DNA of 62,000 nucleotides from Phoronis australis (lineage: Eukaryota; Phoronida; Phoronidae): the NCBI GenBank assembly GCA_002633005.1, contig NMRA01000158.1:60229-122228 (forward strand), given 5' to 3'. Shown here piece by piece: positions 35,306-45,054 of this stretch. How positions within the stretch are numbered: position 1 is the first letter of the stretch; each line of letters starts with the position of its first letter. Position numbers and translations under genes: made by a program. A model generated the notes under the pieces. That model was not told the DNA's origin. It made no database searches and was given only the letters and a program-made list of their open reading frames with translations.

Positions 35306-35921
35306 CTTTTACCACTTGTTTACATGCAGACAGCCACACATGCGCAATTCAATCACCACTAGTACAGCAGCGACACCGCGAGGAGAATTCCCGAATAGCC
35401 CCATTGAATACCCTACTTTACTTTGCAATAGGCCTAACCAATCAGAAAAAATAGGTCAATGGTCATTGAGTGCAAACTAAAATTTTTGAGCTAGAGACTT
35501 CAGAATTATGCATCTGTTTACTAAGTGCGATTGAGTTTGAATTTTAAATTTTCAGGCCATTTGGTGCACCCACGGGGTCATTAGGGGCATTTTTCTTCTG
35601 TAAGTTTGACCACTTCATTCATCTTGTATTCTGAAGTGGTTAAAGTACAACATCTGTGATTTTTAGCTTTAACCACACTTTTAATCGAATTAACAATTAC
35701 TCCCTCGTCGGGGCTCATAATGCACCGGAAGAGGTCAATTAGTGGAAAGGTCATCAAAAAATTAATGTGTAATTTCTCTACAGTTTTAAACAAATCCTTT
35801 TCATATTGGTAAATGGGTTGCTGTCAGTAACTTTCCATAACAATTCCAGCAGTACGCACGCGCAGAGTCCGTTATTGTCACACCGTCACAATAATCTTTC
35901 TAGTTACGAATCTGTGCTTTG

Positions 35922-36425
35922 ATGGGAGGACACGATTTTTGCTGTGTGTTCGGATGCAGTCACAGGAGAAATAAAAGCGGGAATACTAGCGGATTTTTTG
36001 AGTTTCAGGCGAATTCTCATGCGAGGTCGTTGTGGCTTAGACAGACTGGGCGAGCGGACTTGACAATGCCGAAAATAAAAAAAAACATTAAAGTCTTTGA
36101 TTGTCATTTTGTGTCTGGAAAGCCGAGTAGGAAAGAAAGAAACCATGTGGATTTTTATCCCACGATCAACGTCCCAAAAGCAGTTGCGTCTACAATCAGA
36201 TCAAGAACGTCGACAACGAACACTCGGTCCCAGGCATGGCCTGCGGCTATTGTTAACGGGATTGAGAGTTCTGCTTCCACCACTTCAGTATCAAAAAGCT
36301 GCAAACGAATCTTACAACATGAGGTGCCGGCAGCTGGTGTGGAGGTCGAAATTGGAATCTCAGAGTCAACAGCTGAGTGTCAGACAAAAATGTGTATTCT
36401 AATAGCAGCTGACCATGTGGCATGA
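35922..36425 (+). pseudogene. THAP-domain protein fragment (DNA-transposon type)
   Basis: The ORF is 167 codons from ATG 35922. Residues 7-70 follow the THAP zinc-finger layout: CCVFGC at 7-12, FFEF at 25-28, invariant W38, FDCHFVSGKPS at 59-69 and DFYPTINVP as the AVPTIF box. THAP fingers are C2CH DNA-binding domains of P-element, ISL2EU and host proteins. The HFVSGKPS signature is typical of invertebrate transposon THAPs. At the third ligand the expected C-x2-H has F59, so zinc binding is doubtful. After residue 85 the sequence is Ser/Thr-rich with no domain, possibly reading into an intron. The composite element ends only 18 bp upstream of the ATG, so any promoter was displaced. Confidence 0.6.
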
Positions 36426-36498
36426 GTTAAAATATGTCAGTTTTCGCTCTTCTGGTGCTGGTACGAAACTCTCTTAAGGATACGGTTGACGCAATTTC

Positions 36499-36748
36499 TG
36501 GGGCCCGTTCCCACAGAACTGGCCTGGTTAGGATAAATCTTAAATTTGAGTTAATTTTAAAAGAAAAGTTGAATTTGTCTCAAAACCAATTCAAGAAAGA
36601 GATTTTAAGTTTGACTTAAATGTTTGACATAAGTTTTGTCTTAATTTTGAGTAACTTGCCGAATGTGGAAGTTTCAAAGTTTGGAAAACAAATCTTAAAC
36701 TTAAGTCAAAAATGAGCTTAAGTCAGTTTCTTGGAACAGGTGCGTGTA
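36499..36748. mobile_element. MITE with palindromic, AAGTTTGACTTAAG-rich body
   Basis: GGGGCCCGTTCCCACAGAACTG at the left (written from 36499) is the imperfect inverse of CAGTTTCTTGGAACAGGTGC near 36723-36742. The interior is rich in mutually inverted TTAAGTTTGACTTAA-like blocks. The 250-bp size, inverted ends and lack of coding fit a MITE. Confidence 0.6.
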
Positions 36749-37249
36749 TTATAAGTCACCAGATTATCATTTACCAATGAAATCACATTTAATCAAGTAC
36801 TAATGGGTTATTGCCATACACCAATGTTGGATAAACTATTTCTGGTAATACAGTTGACTTTCAAGTTTCTCCAACGTGTTTCCCTTAAGTCATTATCAAA
36901 CGAGCTTGTCCTCTTTTGTGCAGAACACAAAAACACAATGTGACAGCCCAAGCACTCTTATGGTTCCTTGAATCTGTGTGTGCCAGCCGTGACTTTTGTT
37001 CAAATGAAACGACCCATCTGGACATTTAAGTAGTGATGGGGGTGTTTCACCGCAGCTTCACTGATGTTCATGGCCCAGGTCGAAATTAAATTCTTCAACT
37101 CGATATAAATCTTGCCATTGTAAAATCCAAGACCATCCGGTGAAGCACCCAAAATGGGTGGGAGGGGCAGATCCAAAATCCTGTACTTTTTACAGTAACA
37201 TGCCTACCAAGTGACCTCATGTGGTCAACATACCTCTTCAGTGCTTGTT

Positions 37250-37480
37250 TCTCTGCAGCCAGTCCAAACAACATTGCTGAAGTTTTAGCTGGAGCAGATA
37301 GTCGAGTCGAAAAATGGCCCCTGCACCCCCCCGGACTTCAACTTTTAAGATGCATTTTTGCAAAGAAAAATATGTGTGAAAACTTAAAAAGATGTTAACA
37401 AGCCGAAAAAGTGTCCCACGTGCGTTTTTATGCAAATTTATGCCGCCATTACCGATTTTTCGTTATTTTATGATATCTCA
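37250..37480. repeat. Inverted repeat arm, left (partner 44600-44800)
   Basis: Shared blocks in opposite orientation include GTCGAAAAATGGCCC, AAATATGTGTGAAAAC, GATGTTAACAAGC, TGTCCCACGT and GCCGCCATTACCGATTTT. The two arms enclose about 7.1 kb that includes the PIN-like remnant, a SINE and the CR1-like LINE. Confidence 0.8.
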
Positions 37481-37782
37481 CTTTCTTATTCTTGTAAATG
37501 AACAAATCAAGTGTCAAAACCCATATTTTGAGGGTCAAGCATTACAATGTAATAATTTTCTTCATAATTTATTACATCTAATTTGTATTATACGGTTACT
37601 TACAATCAATACTACACTGAAAGTGTACATAAGCCAATACAAACGCTGAAACTGCAACTTTCAGTGTTTATATAATAAGCTCTTTAATGAGCCAATTTTC
37701 AACAAATGTTTTAAACATTTCAAGGAAAAAACGCCGGAAATTGATTGCAGAAATATGAACAATCATTAGGTGTTGATGTCAC

Positions 37783-38911
37783 TGATTACATGTTCTAACA
37801 CTCCATGTCACTTTCATTGCTTTCCGTGAAACTTCCATACAACTCTCCACTTTCCTCTTCTTTGTCCACTTCACAAACATTGGTGAGCAAGAAATCAGTG
37901 AGTTTGGTAAGATAGCGCAACACGACCACAGTCCTCATCCACCCTTGTCCTTCGTCACAAGGTTTTGGCTGTTCATTTATAGGTTCGCAAGCACGCTTGT
38001 ATAAGGTGATACGGTGATTTACTCGATGGATGTGAGGTTTCAGTGCAGACTGGCACGAGGGAAGTCGAGCAAGGTCAATCTTGGACTTGTGAGGATTTCA
38101 TCTTCACCAACCCTTTTACGTAACATCCTGGCACGACTCTGACCGCACGAGGCAGTTGAACCCATCCAACTTACATCCCAATCAACGCCACGTTGCCTGA
38201 ATGCAAGGTGAAATTTTGGATTCTTTTCTAGTTTTTTATGGGGGCCAACCTCTCCTTTACGTTTAAACGCACTGGTGCAATCTTATCCAGTGTATACGTA
38301 AAATCCAAGTAGAGCTTCACAGTCGTCTTTCCCCAAGGATTTTGCTAGGTCGGAGAGATTCAATAGTCACGGATGTTTTCCAGACCCTGAATCTAGATAT
38401 AAAGTCAACTTTATAGCGTGCCTGCAGCAGAATGACAAAGACATCAGTGTCAGGGATTCTGACAACGTCGTTTCTGTACCAAGTGAGGCATCGTACTGGG
38501 GGTTACTGTAGATATGTGGAATCTCCTGAGTATGAACCGGAAACATCAAATCACTTTTATAATTACATTGTGACATCGCAAATTAGTTAAGTAAGAAATA
38601 ATCAGAAAGTTCTGTTCAGAAAAAAGATTACAGACTTCATCGCCACAAGATGCCCGTCTACAATCAGGATGGCCTTCTCAGTTTTCTTCTACCTGGAAAC
38701 TGCCTTCTCACCACTCCAGATTTCCAGTAACAGTTGACAGAGTTGCTTTTTTGTCATCGTTTGCAAGAAAAGTTTTGAAGTCATACGGCTTTTGTGTAGC
38801 TGTTCCATCCAAAACATTTTCTCTGAACTGCCACGTCACAACCGCTCCTGGCTTTGAGAGATTCCGGGTGGTGCTGTAAGTTGAGAACAAAAAGTGCTTC
38901 TTCGACACCAT
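37783..38911 (-). pseudogene. PIN/FEN1-like protein remnant from a repetitive family
   Basis: On the minus strand, pieces in shifting frames read VVRIPDTDVFVILLQ (near 38460-38430) and then LLGFYVYTG-stop-DCTSAFKRKG (near 38310-38250). These are followed by IDLARLPSCQSALKPHIHR (near 38070-38015) and an acidic tail, EEESGELYGSF. The D-T-D-V-F-V and H/YxxTGCDxxSAFxxKGK blocks are hallmarks of a PIN-like family that is very abundant in cnidarian and marine-invertebrate genomes. The C of TGCD is a stop here. At least two frameshifts and one stop make it a fossil. The 67-codon frame at 38711-38911 (ENVLDGTATQ) may be its N-terminal side. Confidence 0.5.
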
Positions 38912-38959
38912 TTGATCAAGTACTTAAAAACAGATATTACCACATGTTGGAGGGAGATT

Positions 38960-39335
38960 AGCTAACGCATGGAGAAGTGCAAACCCATTTTGGATGAACA
39001 GATCATCCTCAGTATACAATGTCTCCTGGCGCAATGTCTTTCAGAAAATGAGAAATGGAGGCTTTGTTGGGTCTTGAAAAAAATGCCTGGTGTTCCAAGA
39101 CTATGGGGCACGGGTATCAGGCAGTACTTCATGGGTTCTGGCATGTTTAATGGCTCACCCAGTGACTGGGATTTATCGGATTGTTCTAATACCCCTTCGA
39201 CACCCACGACCCCGTCGACCCACAACCCCACGACCTGTGGCAATAGACGCATCTGCGCTTTTTACACATTTCAAAATCGCATTACGTCTCGGAGCAACTT
39301 TCCCATGAGTCTTACCTGCACGAGAATTTGATCTA
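38960..39335 (+). other. Unassigned 120-codon ORF ending in Pro/Thr-rich tract
   Basis: The ORF from 38969 includes ILSIQCLLAQCLSENEKWRL and then NTPSTPTTPSTHNPTT, encoded by a simple ACCCACGACCCCGTCGACCC tract. The antisense frame is also open. No family is recognised and both may be chance. Confidence 0.2.
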
Positions 39336-39549
39336 GCTCAAGTCTGGTGGTTAAAACGGAAAGTGGCGTAAGAACATGACCTGATATAGCGGATTGTGAG
39401 GGTGCTATTTTTGTCATGGAAATAGTTCCACGAGTACCTACCAATGGCCTTATTCTACTAAACTTAGGGAGATAGTACGTTAACGTGAATTCACATAATT
39501 TCATATTTTCATTGTTTTCTGTTGTATACTCAACAATTATTAAAATCTC

Positions 39550-39830
39550 ATGGTCTATTTAGATCCGACCTCCTGTCTATTACGACATTTCGGTCGATCA
39601 AGTGCTGGAGTCAAATTATCTGTAGTTTAAGAAGTGGTGGGTTCAAACCCTGCCTTGCACAAAAAAATCACACCATGATGAGTGTACCACATATCCGTGC
39701 TCGCTTTTCTAAGAACGCAGGAACACCTGACGATGGCCGGAGGATAGACCGACCGAAACGTCGTGACAGTGTAAATAGACAAAAGGTCGCTGTAACACGC
39801 CACCACTTCAAAGCGGTTTTAGAAAGTCAT
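39550..39830 (+). mobile_element. SINE-like element with B box and conserved core
   Basis: GGTTCAAACCC at 39640-39650 matches the tRNA B box, inside TGGTGGGTTCAAACCCTGCC. Downstream, GATGGCCGGAGGATAGACCG and ACCGAAACGTCGTG (39733-39766) resemble core motifs shared by many metazoan SINE and LINE tails. The A box is not convincing, so the 5' part may be truncated. Confidence 0.45.
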
Positions 39831-40140
39831 GTTGTATATTCGTTTACAATATACTACATGAAACTGAGATACTTTTTTAGTTCACGGTTTATTTTTGAAA
39901 CTGTATTTACTGAAGAAATTACATATTCAGGGTTCCTCGCACTCTCCCAAAAAACTTGAATCTGCCATACATCGAAGAGCAGACGATACGATTACACTCC
40001 TCTGGGAACGACATTTGTAACGTTGGAAGGTCTTTGATTTGATTTGGTCGTGCTGTTTTTTTTCTGCTTTTGGCTTTCAAACTTTACAAGTGATATATAT
40101 TTATTGAAGAATACACAGAACATACAAAGAAATAATAACA

Positions 40141-40173
40141 AACCCAGAAACCGCGAAGCATTATATCTGGGTT
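40141..40173 (-). repeat. LINE 3' terminal hairpin
   Basis: AACCCAGA (40141-40148) pairs with TCTGGGTT (40166-40173) over 8 bp. The same structure at 26153-26188 supports a conserved 3' element, plausibly the RNA structure the LINE's own RT recognises. Confidence 0.6.
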
Positions 40174-40319
40174 GTAAACAATCCATAAATGAAACTAATA
40201 TACATAGAGGTATATACAATTAAGTAGTATCTGAAATAAGTATTCCAATACTTAGATATGCTATTACAGATATATAAAAACAAAAATATGTACAGATTCA
40301 TGTAGGGAAATCAGATGCA

Positions 40320-40900
40320 ACAATATTGATAAACGGTACATAAAAATTTACTAACGTTGCTTAGGAGGAATTCGTTGAGAACGAGGTCAAGGTTAGGACT
40401 ACCATTCAATAATAATGTAACTCTAGTAGGGATATTATTACAAGAACTGAGAGCGTTAACAATTGATTGGTTTTCATTGAGTGCACGAAAGAGTGAGTCT
40501 CTCAGGTATTCGATGAGGGGACATTTGAAGAAAATATGAGGATACGATTGATGGACACCACATTTACAGTTTGGAGAGACATTACTAAAGTTGTGCCTGA
40601 ACTTGTCAGAGTTGAGGAAAAGGCCACATCTTCATCTGTACAATGCTATTTCGTTATCGCGGGTAAGGGAAAATTGAGTCAAGGGTGTTGAGTTATAAAA
40701 ATTATGAAAAACAGTTCTAAAATTATTTTTTATACTCGTAAAAGAGTTGCTTTCCTTAACAGAGACTGGAAGAGAATTTCAGTTGTTGATGCACATCATG
40801 ACTGTAGACCTTCTAAATGCCTGACTGAACGACGGGGGAATTGCATATGGGGTGGAGGATCTCAAATCACTACGATGGCCTTGTCTAGTATACATATCAA
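40320..40900 (-). pseudogene. LINE ORF2 C-terminal Cys/His region
   Basis: After a frame change near 40900 the minus strand reads FDMYTRQGHRSDLRSS. Later it shows CKCGVHQSYPHIFFKCPLI near 40580-40520, a CxC...H...C cluster like the C-terminal putative nucleic-acid-binding motif of CR1/L2-type LINEs. Stops occur between the pieces. Confidence 0.55.
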
Positions 40901-41923
40901 ATACTTTTTGACAGACACGTTGTTGACATTGTTTATTACCTTGAAAGTAAATGTGGTCATGTGAAGATTGCGTCGAGTTGACAGTTTGGGCCACTTGAGA
41001 CTATTCAAATCCTTAACACTATTGGATCCCCTGTAAGCTCCGGTTATGAGTAAGGCGGCTTGATATTGTAACTTCTCCAAATGTTGGAGTGCACCCGTAT
41101 TGGCAGACTGATATATAATATCACAATAATCAATGTGTGGAAGTATAAAGGATTTGAACAAAACTTCTAAATGTGTAGAATTCAGATGACGAGAGACAAG
41201 CTTAAGTGGGTTAATTAGTTCCTGAGTTTTTTGTACGAGCTCCCGAACGTGAGGGGTGAATGAGAGTTTTTCATCTAACAGTATACCCAGATGTCTGTGC
41301 GACTGTTTTCTAGGAATGATTTCATCATTAAGTTTAAGGTCATAAGACGGGTCAACAAGGAAGAGAGCATTAATAGATTTGGAGAAGGTGAGGTCAACGC
41401 TTTTTTCTGGTTTAAAATTCATTCTCCATTCTTGTGACCAATAGCTTAGTTTATTTAAGTCGTGTTGAAGCTGCAAAGAACATTCAGGGCTGCTCCCTGC
41501 GAAGGGGTAAAAAAGCGCCGTGTCATCTGCATAAAGGTATGTGCTACATGACAGGTTATCAGGAAGGTCATTAATATAAACCAAGAAGAGAAGAGGGCCC
41601 AATACGCTACCCTGCGGTACACCTGCGTTTACAAATCCAGGATGGGATAAAATTGAAAGTACGCCATCGACACGAACACTGTATGTTCTTTCGGAGAGAT
41701 ATGAGGTGATCATGTTTAAAAGATTACCAGTAATGCCATAGGATCGAAGTTTGTGAAGTAGAAGGTCGTGAGGGACACAGTCGAAAGCAGAAGCTATATC
41801 TAGAAAAATGGACCTGACACTCTCTCCCTTCTCAAAATGTAAATGAATCTCATGTACTATTTCAACAAGTTGTGCCACGGTGCTGTTCCCACGCAAAAAA
41901 CCAAATTGACGATGATAGATCAA
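40862..41923 (-). pseudogene. LINE reverse transcriptase core
   Basis: The 353-codon open frame carries the RT motifs in order: QFGFLRGNST at 6-15, FLDIASAFDCV (catalytic Asp) at 40-50, GVPQGSVLGPLLF at 101-113 and YADD at 131-134 (41522-41533). It continues into the thumb (KQSHRHLGILLDEKL). All catalytic residues are present, so this part is well kept. The frame ends at 40862 by a shift; the C-terminus continues in another frame. Confidence 0.9.
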
Positions 41924-42000
41924 CTTGTTTTGTTTGAGAAATGTAAGAATACTTTGAGCAATGATCTTCTCGAAGATTTTGGACAGGGTGTTAAGTAAAG

Positions 42001-42723
42001 TTATTGGACGATAATTTGAAATTTCAGTTTTGGAGCCTTTTTTGTGTATATACCTAGCTGAAGAAGTTTGTTAAACAGATTGGTCAGGGGCATGGTAATT
42101 TCATTGGCAATCATTTTGATCATCTTGCTGGTTATTAAAGCTGTGCCATCATTCTTATTGGAGTCAATTTCATTGAGATACTTCCGGACATCAGTTTGAT
42201 TAGCCGGGATGTCAGACAGTTGATTGAGACAACGTTCACGAAGAAAGGGAAAGTTACCTACTTCAGTTGATATAATGTGGCTTTTGTTCGTGAAAAACTT
42301 GAGAAACAAATCACACTTGTCACTACTACTTGAGGCTAGGTTACCATTATAGTTGATGACAGGATAGGAGGATTGTTGTTGATTGCCGCGTATTTTATTG
42401 ATAATTTTCCAGTATTCTTTGGAGTTCTTGCTTGCGCTGTTAATTTGTTGAAAAAGCTTGTGTCGGTGATCAGCTTTGGCTTGATTTACTAAAGTTTCAA
42501 CCAGACGTGACTGCTCTTTATATCTGTTGTAGATTATAGTGTTGTTAGATCTTCTGAAAGAGCTGTAAAGTCTGTTTCTTGTGCGGATTGCCCATTTAAC
42601 ATTATTGTTGAACCAAGGTTGGCTGTTGTGTTTAATTATCTTTTCAGTTGATGGGATGTTGTTTTTTTGAAATTTCATAGAGAGTACTAGTGAAGAGTGA
42701 AACAGTGTCATCAATGTCGCCAC
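42001..42723 (-). pseudogene. LINE linker and start of reverse transcriptase
   Basis: The 240-codon frame contains the basic linker KHNSQPWFNNNVKWAIRTRN, the LINE block HKLFQQINSASKNSKEYWK and the start of the RT domain (SNKNDGTALITSKMIK, in place of the usual D-G-I-P-x-x-xLK). It breaks at about 42010, where the next frame continues through RPITLLNTLSKIFEKIIAQ. Confidence 0.8.
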
Positions 42724-43267
42724 TGTTCACTATGGAATCCCAGTCAGTGTTGGTGATATCCTGACGCAGTTTATCGGTGTCGACCTGATCATATTTCCAA
42801 TTGGTTCGAGTGGTGTGTTGTTCTTTAACCGGTTTTTTAAGTGTAAGGGTGGTTTTGATTGTGTGGTGATCAGAATTGCCAACAGGAGGTAGTACAGAAC
42901 ATGAGTCAGTGATACTCAAATTGTTTGTTGTACAGAGGTCAATACATGAATGGGAAACGTCGGTGATACGGGTTGGCTCATTAATTAGTCGTATGCAGTC
43001 ATTAGACAATAAGATATCAAACAATTGTAGACCGGACGTGTTGTCATGATCATCATTGTACCATGTAGAGTTTCGGGCATTGAAGTCACCATTTATGATT
43101 ATACTAACGTTATTGCGTTTAAGTTCCGCTAACTGATCGGCTAGGGCTTTGAAGTAGAATTTTCTTTCAGTTGGTGATTGAGAAGGTGAGCGATAAAACA
43201 ACCCATATAGTAATTTTTTCTGTGATCGAAATAAATTTCGATCCAGCAGTTGCATAACTGAGGACAA
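42644..43267 (-). pseudogene. LINE APE endonuclease, middle and C-terminal part
   Basis: Residues 57-70 carry IINGDFNARNSTWY, the catalytic GDFNA block, and 131-136 carry NSDHHT, the SDH catalytic block, of exonuclease III-like endonucleases. These nick target DNA to prime reverse transcription. The frame overlaps the preceding one by about 125 nt through a frameshift and is followed by another shift near 42650. Confidence 0.85.
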
Positions 43268-43719
43268 GTTAAGCTAGAACATAATTTAAATGAGAGTGTG
43301 TTTTTAGTGAATAAGATGATGCCACGGCCACTGTTACTGTGATAGGCTACACTGTAACCAGGAATGATTAGTTCATTATCAAGGTCGTCTTTGGTAACAT
43401 TACAAGTTTCACAAAGAGCGACAGTCATATAATCGTGAGACAGAACAAAGTTTTTTAGAAGTTGGAATCTGGAGAAATTGTTAGATTTAAAGCTGCTAAT
43501 ATTTGAAAATAAGATTTTAGAAATAGTATTGTCTTCAGGCCCAGGATTTTCTTCAACATCGCCAGCTAAAAGGAGGCACATGCCAATGACGATTCCGTAA
43601 TCCATGCAGGTGTTATGTAAACAATAGTAAGACACGTCAGTAAGCTGAACCCGCATAGCGTGATATCTCATTCGATACCGGTGAGAAGAATTGAACTGTG
43701 ACCATGCGGGGGAAAACAT
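43141..43719 (-). pseudogene. LINE ORF2 N-terminus: 2A peptide and start of endonuclease
   Basis: The frame has 192 codons from ATG 43719. Residues 41-52 (YGIVIGMCLLLA) form a hydrophobic stretch leading straight into GDVEENPGP. Its DxExNPGP core lies at residues 54-61 (43537-43560). This is the 2A ribosome-skipping signature: the ribosome fails to join the last Gly and Pro, releasing the upstream peptide. After it, ILFSNISSFKSNNF and VALCETCN match the first blocks of an APE-type endonuclease (the usual N and E motifs), with the key residues partly altered. The frame breaks near 43141-43260 into the next endonuclease frame. Confidence 0.8.
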
Positions 43720-44599
43720 TGTAAGACCAGAAAACTCACACTACTCGAGGCACTCAAACGATAGTCGTATTTAACAATTAATACACCAATGCTTGTTGAA
43801 AATTCAAGGGTTGTTAAATGAATAAGATAGTAAGGACAATTAGGGGAGTCATTTTTAAAAAACAAAATTATATCATAGGCTCGCTTACAGGTACATAAAT
43901 AGCAACTTAGTTGAAAAGCACAACATATAAATTCAATCTTGGGAAACCAGTTAGTTCTATTGCAAGTGAATACAAAAAAACATAGATAATGATTGCTCTA
44001 AAGATATGTACAGAGGAAATATGACCAAATAGTAACGGACAAAAGAAGGTGAAAAATATGAGTTTGAACACTCAAATTCGCTGAAGAAAACAAAAAGATG
44101 TATTGAAGATCTCTCACTATGGATAACTTAGCTGTAACACGTTTTAGAATTGATAAAAGGCTATGAGTTCTTACCACTATAGGCCACCAAGTAATGACAG
44201 ATCAGCTCATGTGTTCGGTGGTGTCTTCTGAATTGAAGTAAACTTTCTCACAGATTGAAACACCAGTTTTCACAGGGATTATTTCAACTTGAAACTCATT
44301 ATAAGCTAAATTATGGTGACAGACAGTACTCAGCGTGATTTTTTTTCACGGGCAAGCTAAAACAGAAATAACCTGGGGAATCATTCTGAAACCCACAACA
44401 AAAATCACATGTAGTTGTAGATTCGGCACCTGACTGACAGAGAACAACAAGTACATCTGCTCCATGTGTTGAGTGTTTTATTCCTGCACCATGTAAAAGA
44501 TAGCTTTTAGCACTTACTTGTAGTTCTAATGTAATGTTTGACCCACCAAATATATGTCCAGACACTTAGTTTTTTCAATTATATGAAATAGTCGGCGAC

Positions 44600-44800
44600 A
44601 TATTGCGAAATAACGCAAAATCGGTAATGGCGGCACTAATTTTCATAAAAAACATACGTGGGACATTTTTTCAGCTTGTTAACATCATTATTCCGTTTTC
44701 ACACATATTTTCCTTCATGAAAATTCAACTTAGAGATTGAAGTCCGGGGGTGCACGCAGGGCCATTTTTCGACTAGACTAAGAGTACCTCAGCAGTTTTT
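44600..44800. repeat. Inverted repeat arm, right (partner 37250-37480)
   Basis: This is the reverse complement of the left arm at roughly 80 percent by eye, with the same motif order. It ends near GTCTAGTCGAAAAATGGCCC when read on the minus strand. Confidence 0.8.
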
Positions 44801-45054
44801 GTAGTAGACAAGATGGATCAGTGGCTGGCCGACGATTGACAACTGCATGAAAATTTGATGCACTTATTCTGCAGGAACGCAGTTGGTGTCAAATATTGCA
44901 CGATGACTGTTCTCTGGTGTTCAGCTGAACATAAGCAATGTCCTCTGTTGAGGAATATAAATTGTTTACAAAGTGTTCCCCGGCACATCTAATGTCACTG
45001 AGACTTGACGGTAGCTGCTCCAGATATGGATATTGACGACACGTTAAGGGCTCA

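Larger units (their letters stand above)
31906..35402. mobile_element. 3.5-kb DNA transposon-like insertion with AT target duplication
   Basis: Perfect 12-bp terminal inverted repeats GGGGCTATTCGG...CCGAATAGCCCC bound the insert. A further inverted TGTACTAGTGGTGAT lies about 28-40 bp inside each end. AT occurs on both sides (31904-31905 and 35403-35404). Removing the insert and one AT leaves the composite repeat continuous with its sister copies, so the boundaries are firm. A 2-bp AT duplication is, to my knowledge, typical of ISL2EU-type elements. A SAP-like exon fragment near the left end agrees. No intact transposase is seen; the element is decayed or deleted. Confidence 0.8.
29886..35903 (+). 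mobile_element. Composite hairpin-ended tandem element, dimer, interrupted
   Basis: The element begins CTCTGCGCGTGTAAGCGCAG at 29886 and ends ATAATCTTTCTAG at 35903, with TTA on both outer sides (29883-29885 and 35904-35906). The left end forms an ACTCTGCGC/GCGCAGAGT hairpin. The right end forms an ATTATTGTCACR/YGTGACAATAAT-type hairpin seven bases before the final CTAG. Two units lie head to tail, with the junction at 31209/31210 (CTAG|TTCTTCTTATTC). Each unit has a microsatellite, the GACCAACTTTGAGGCTTAAT motif and diverged ~420-bp sub-repeats rich in GGTCATTWGGTGCA. No transposase is encoded. Unit 2 is split by the insertion at 31906-35402. TTA duplication fits PIF/Harbinger insertion, whereas the 3' hairpin plus CTAG fits Helitrons. 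Confidence 0.8.
40085..43870 (-). mobile_element. CR1-like non-LTR retrotransposon with 2A sequence
   Basis: The element reads 5' to 3' on the minus strand: hydrophobic leader with 2A peptide, APE endonuclease, reverse transcriptase (YADD) and a C-terminal Cys/His region. The 3' tail ends with the hairpin AACCCAGA...TCTGGGTT (40141-40173). At least four frame changes split the single ORF, so it is inactive. The leader, endonuclease and RT style places it in the CR1/Jockey superfamily; the exact clade needs a tree. It lies between the SINE at 39.6 kb and the right arm of the 37.3/44.7-kb inverted repeat. Confidence 0.85.

Noticed and set aside
36097-36402. A 101-codon ORF overlapping the THAP ORF
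   Set aside because: It is a shadow in another frame; only the other frame has the zinc-finger layout.
43537-43560. A virus (picornavirus-like) insertion because of DVEENPGP
   Set aside because: The surrounding frames are LINE endonuclease and reverse transcriptase; 2A sequences are known in such LINEs. No capsid or viral polymerase sequence is present.
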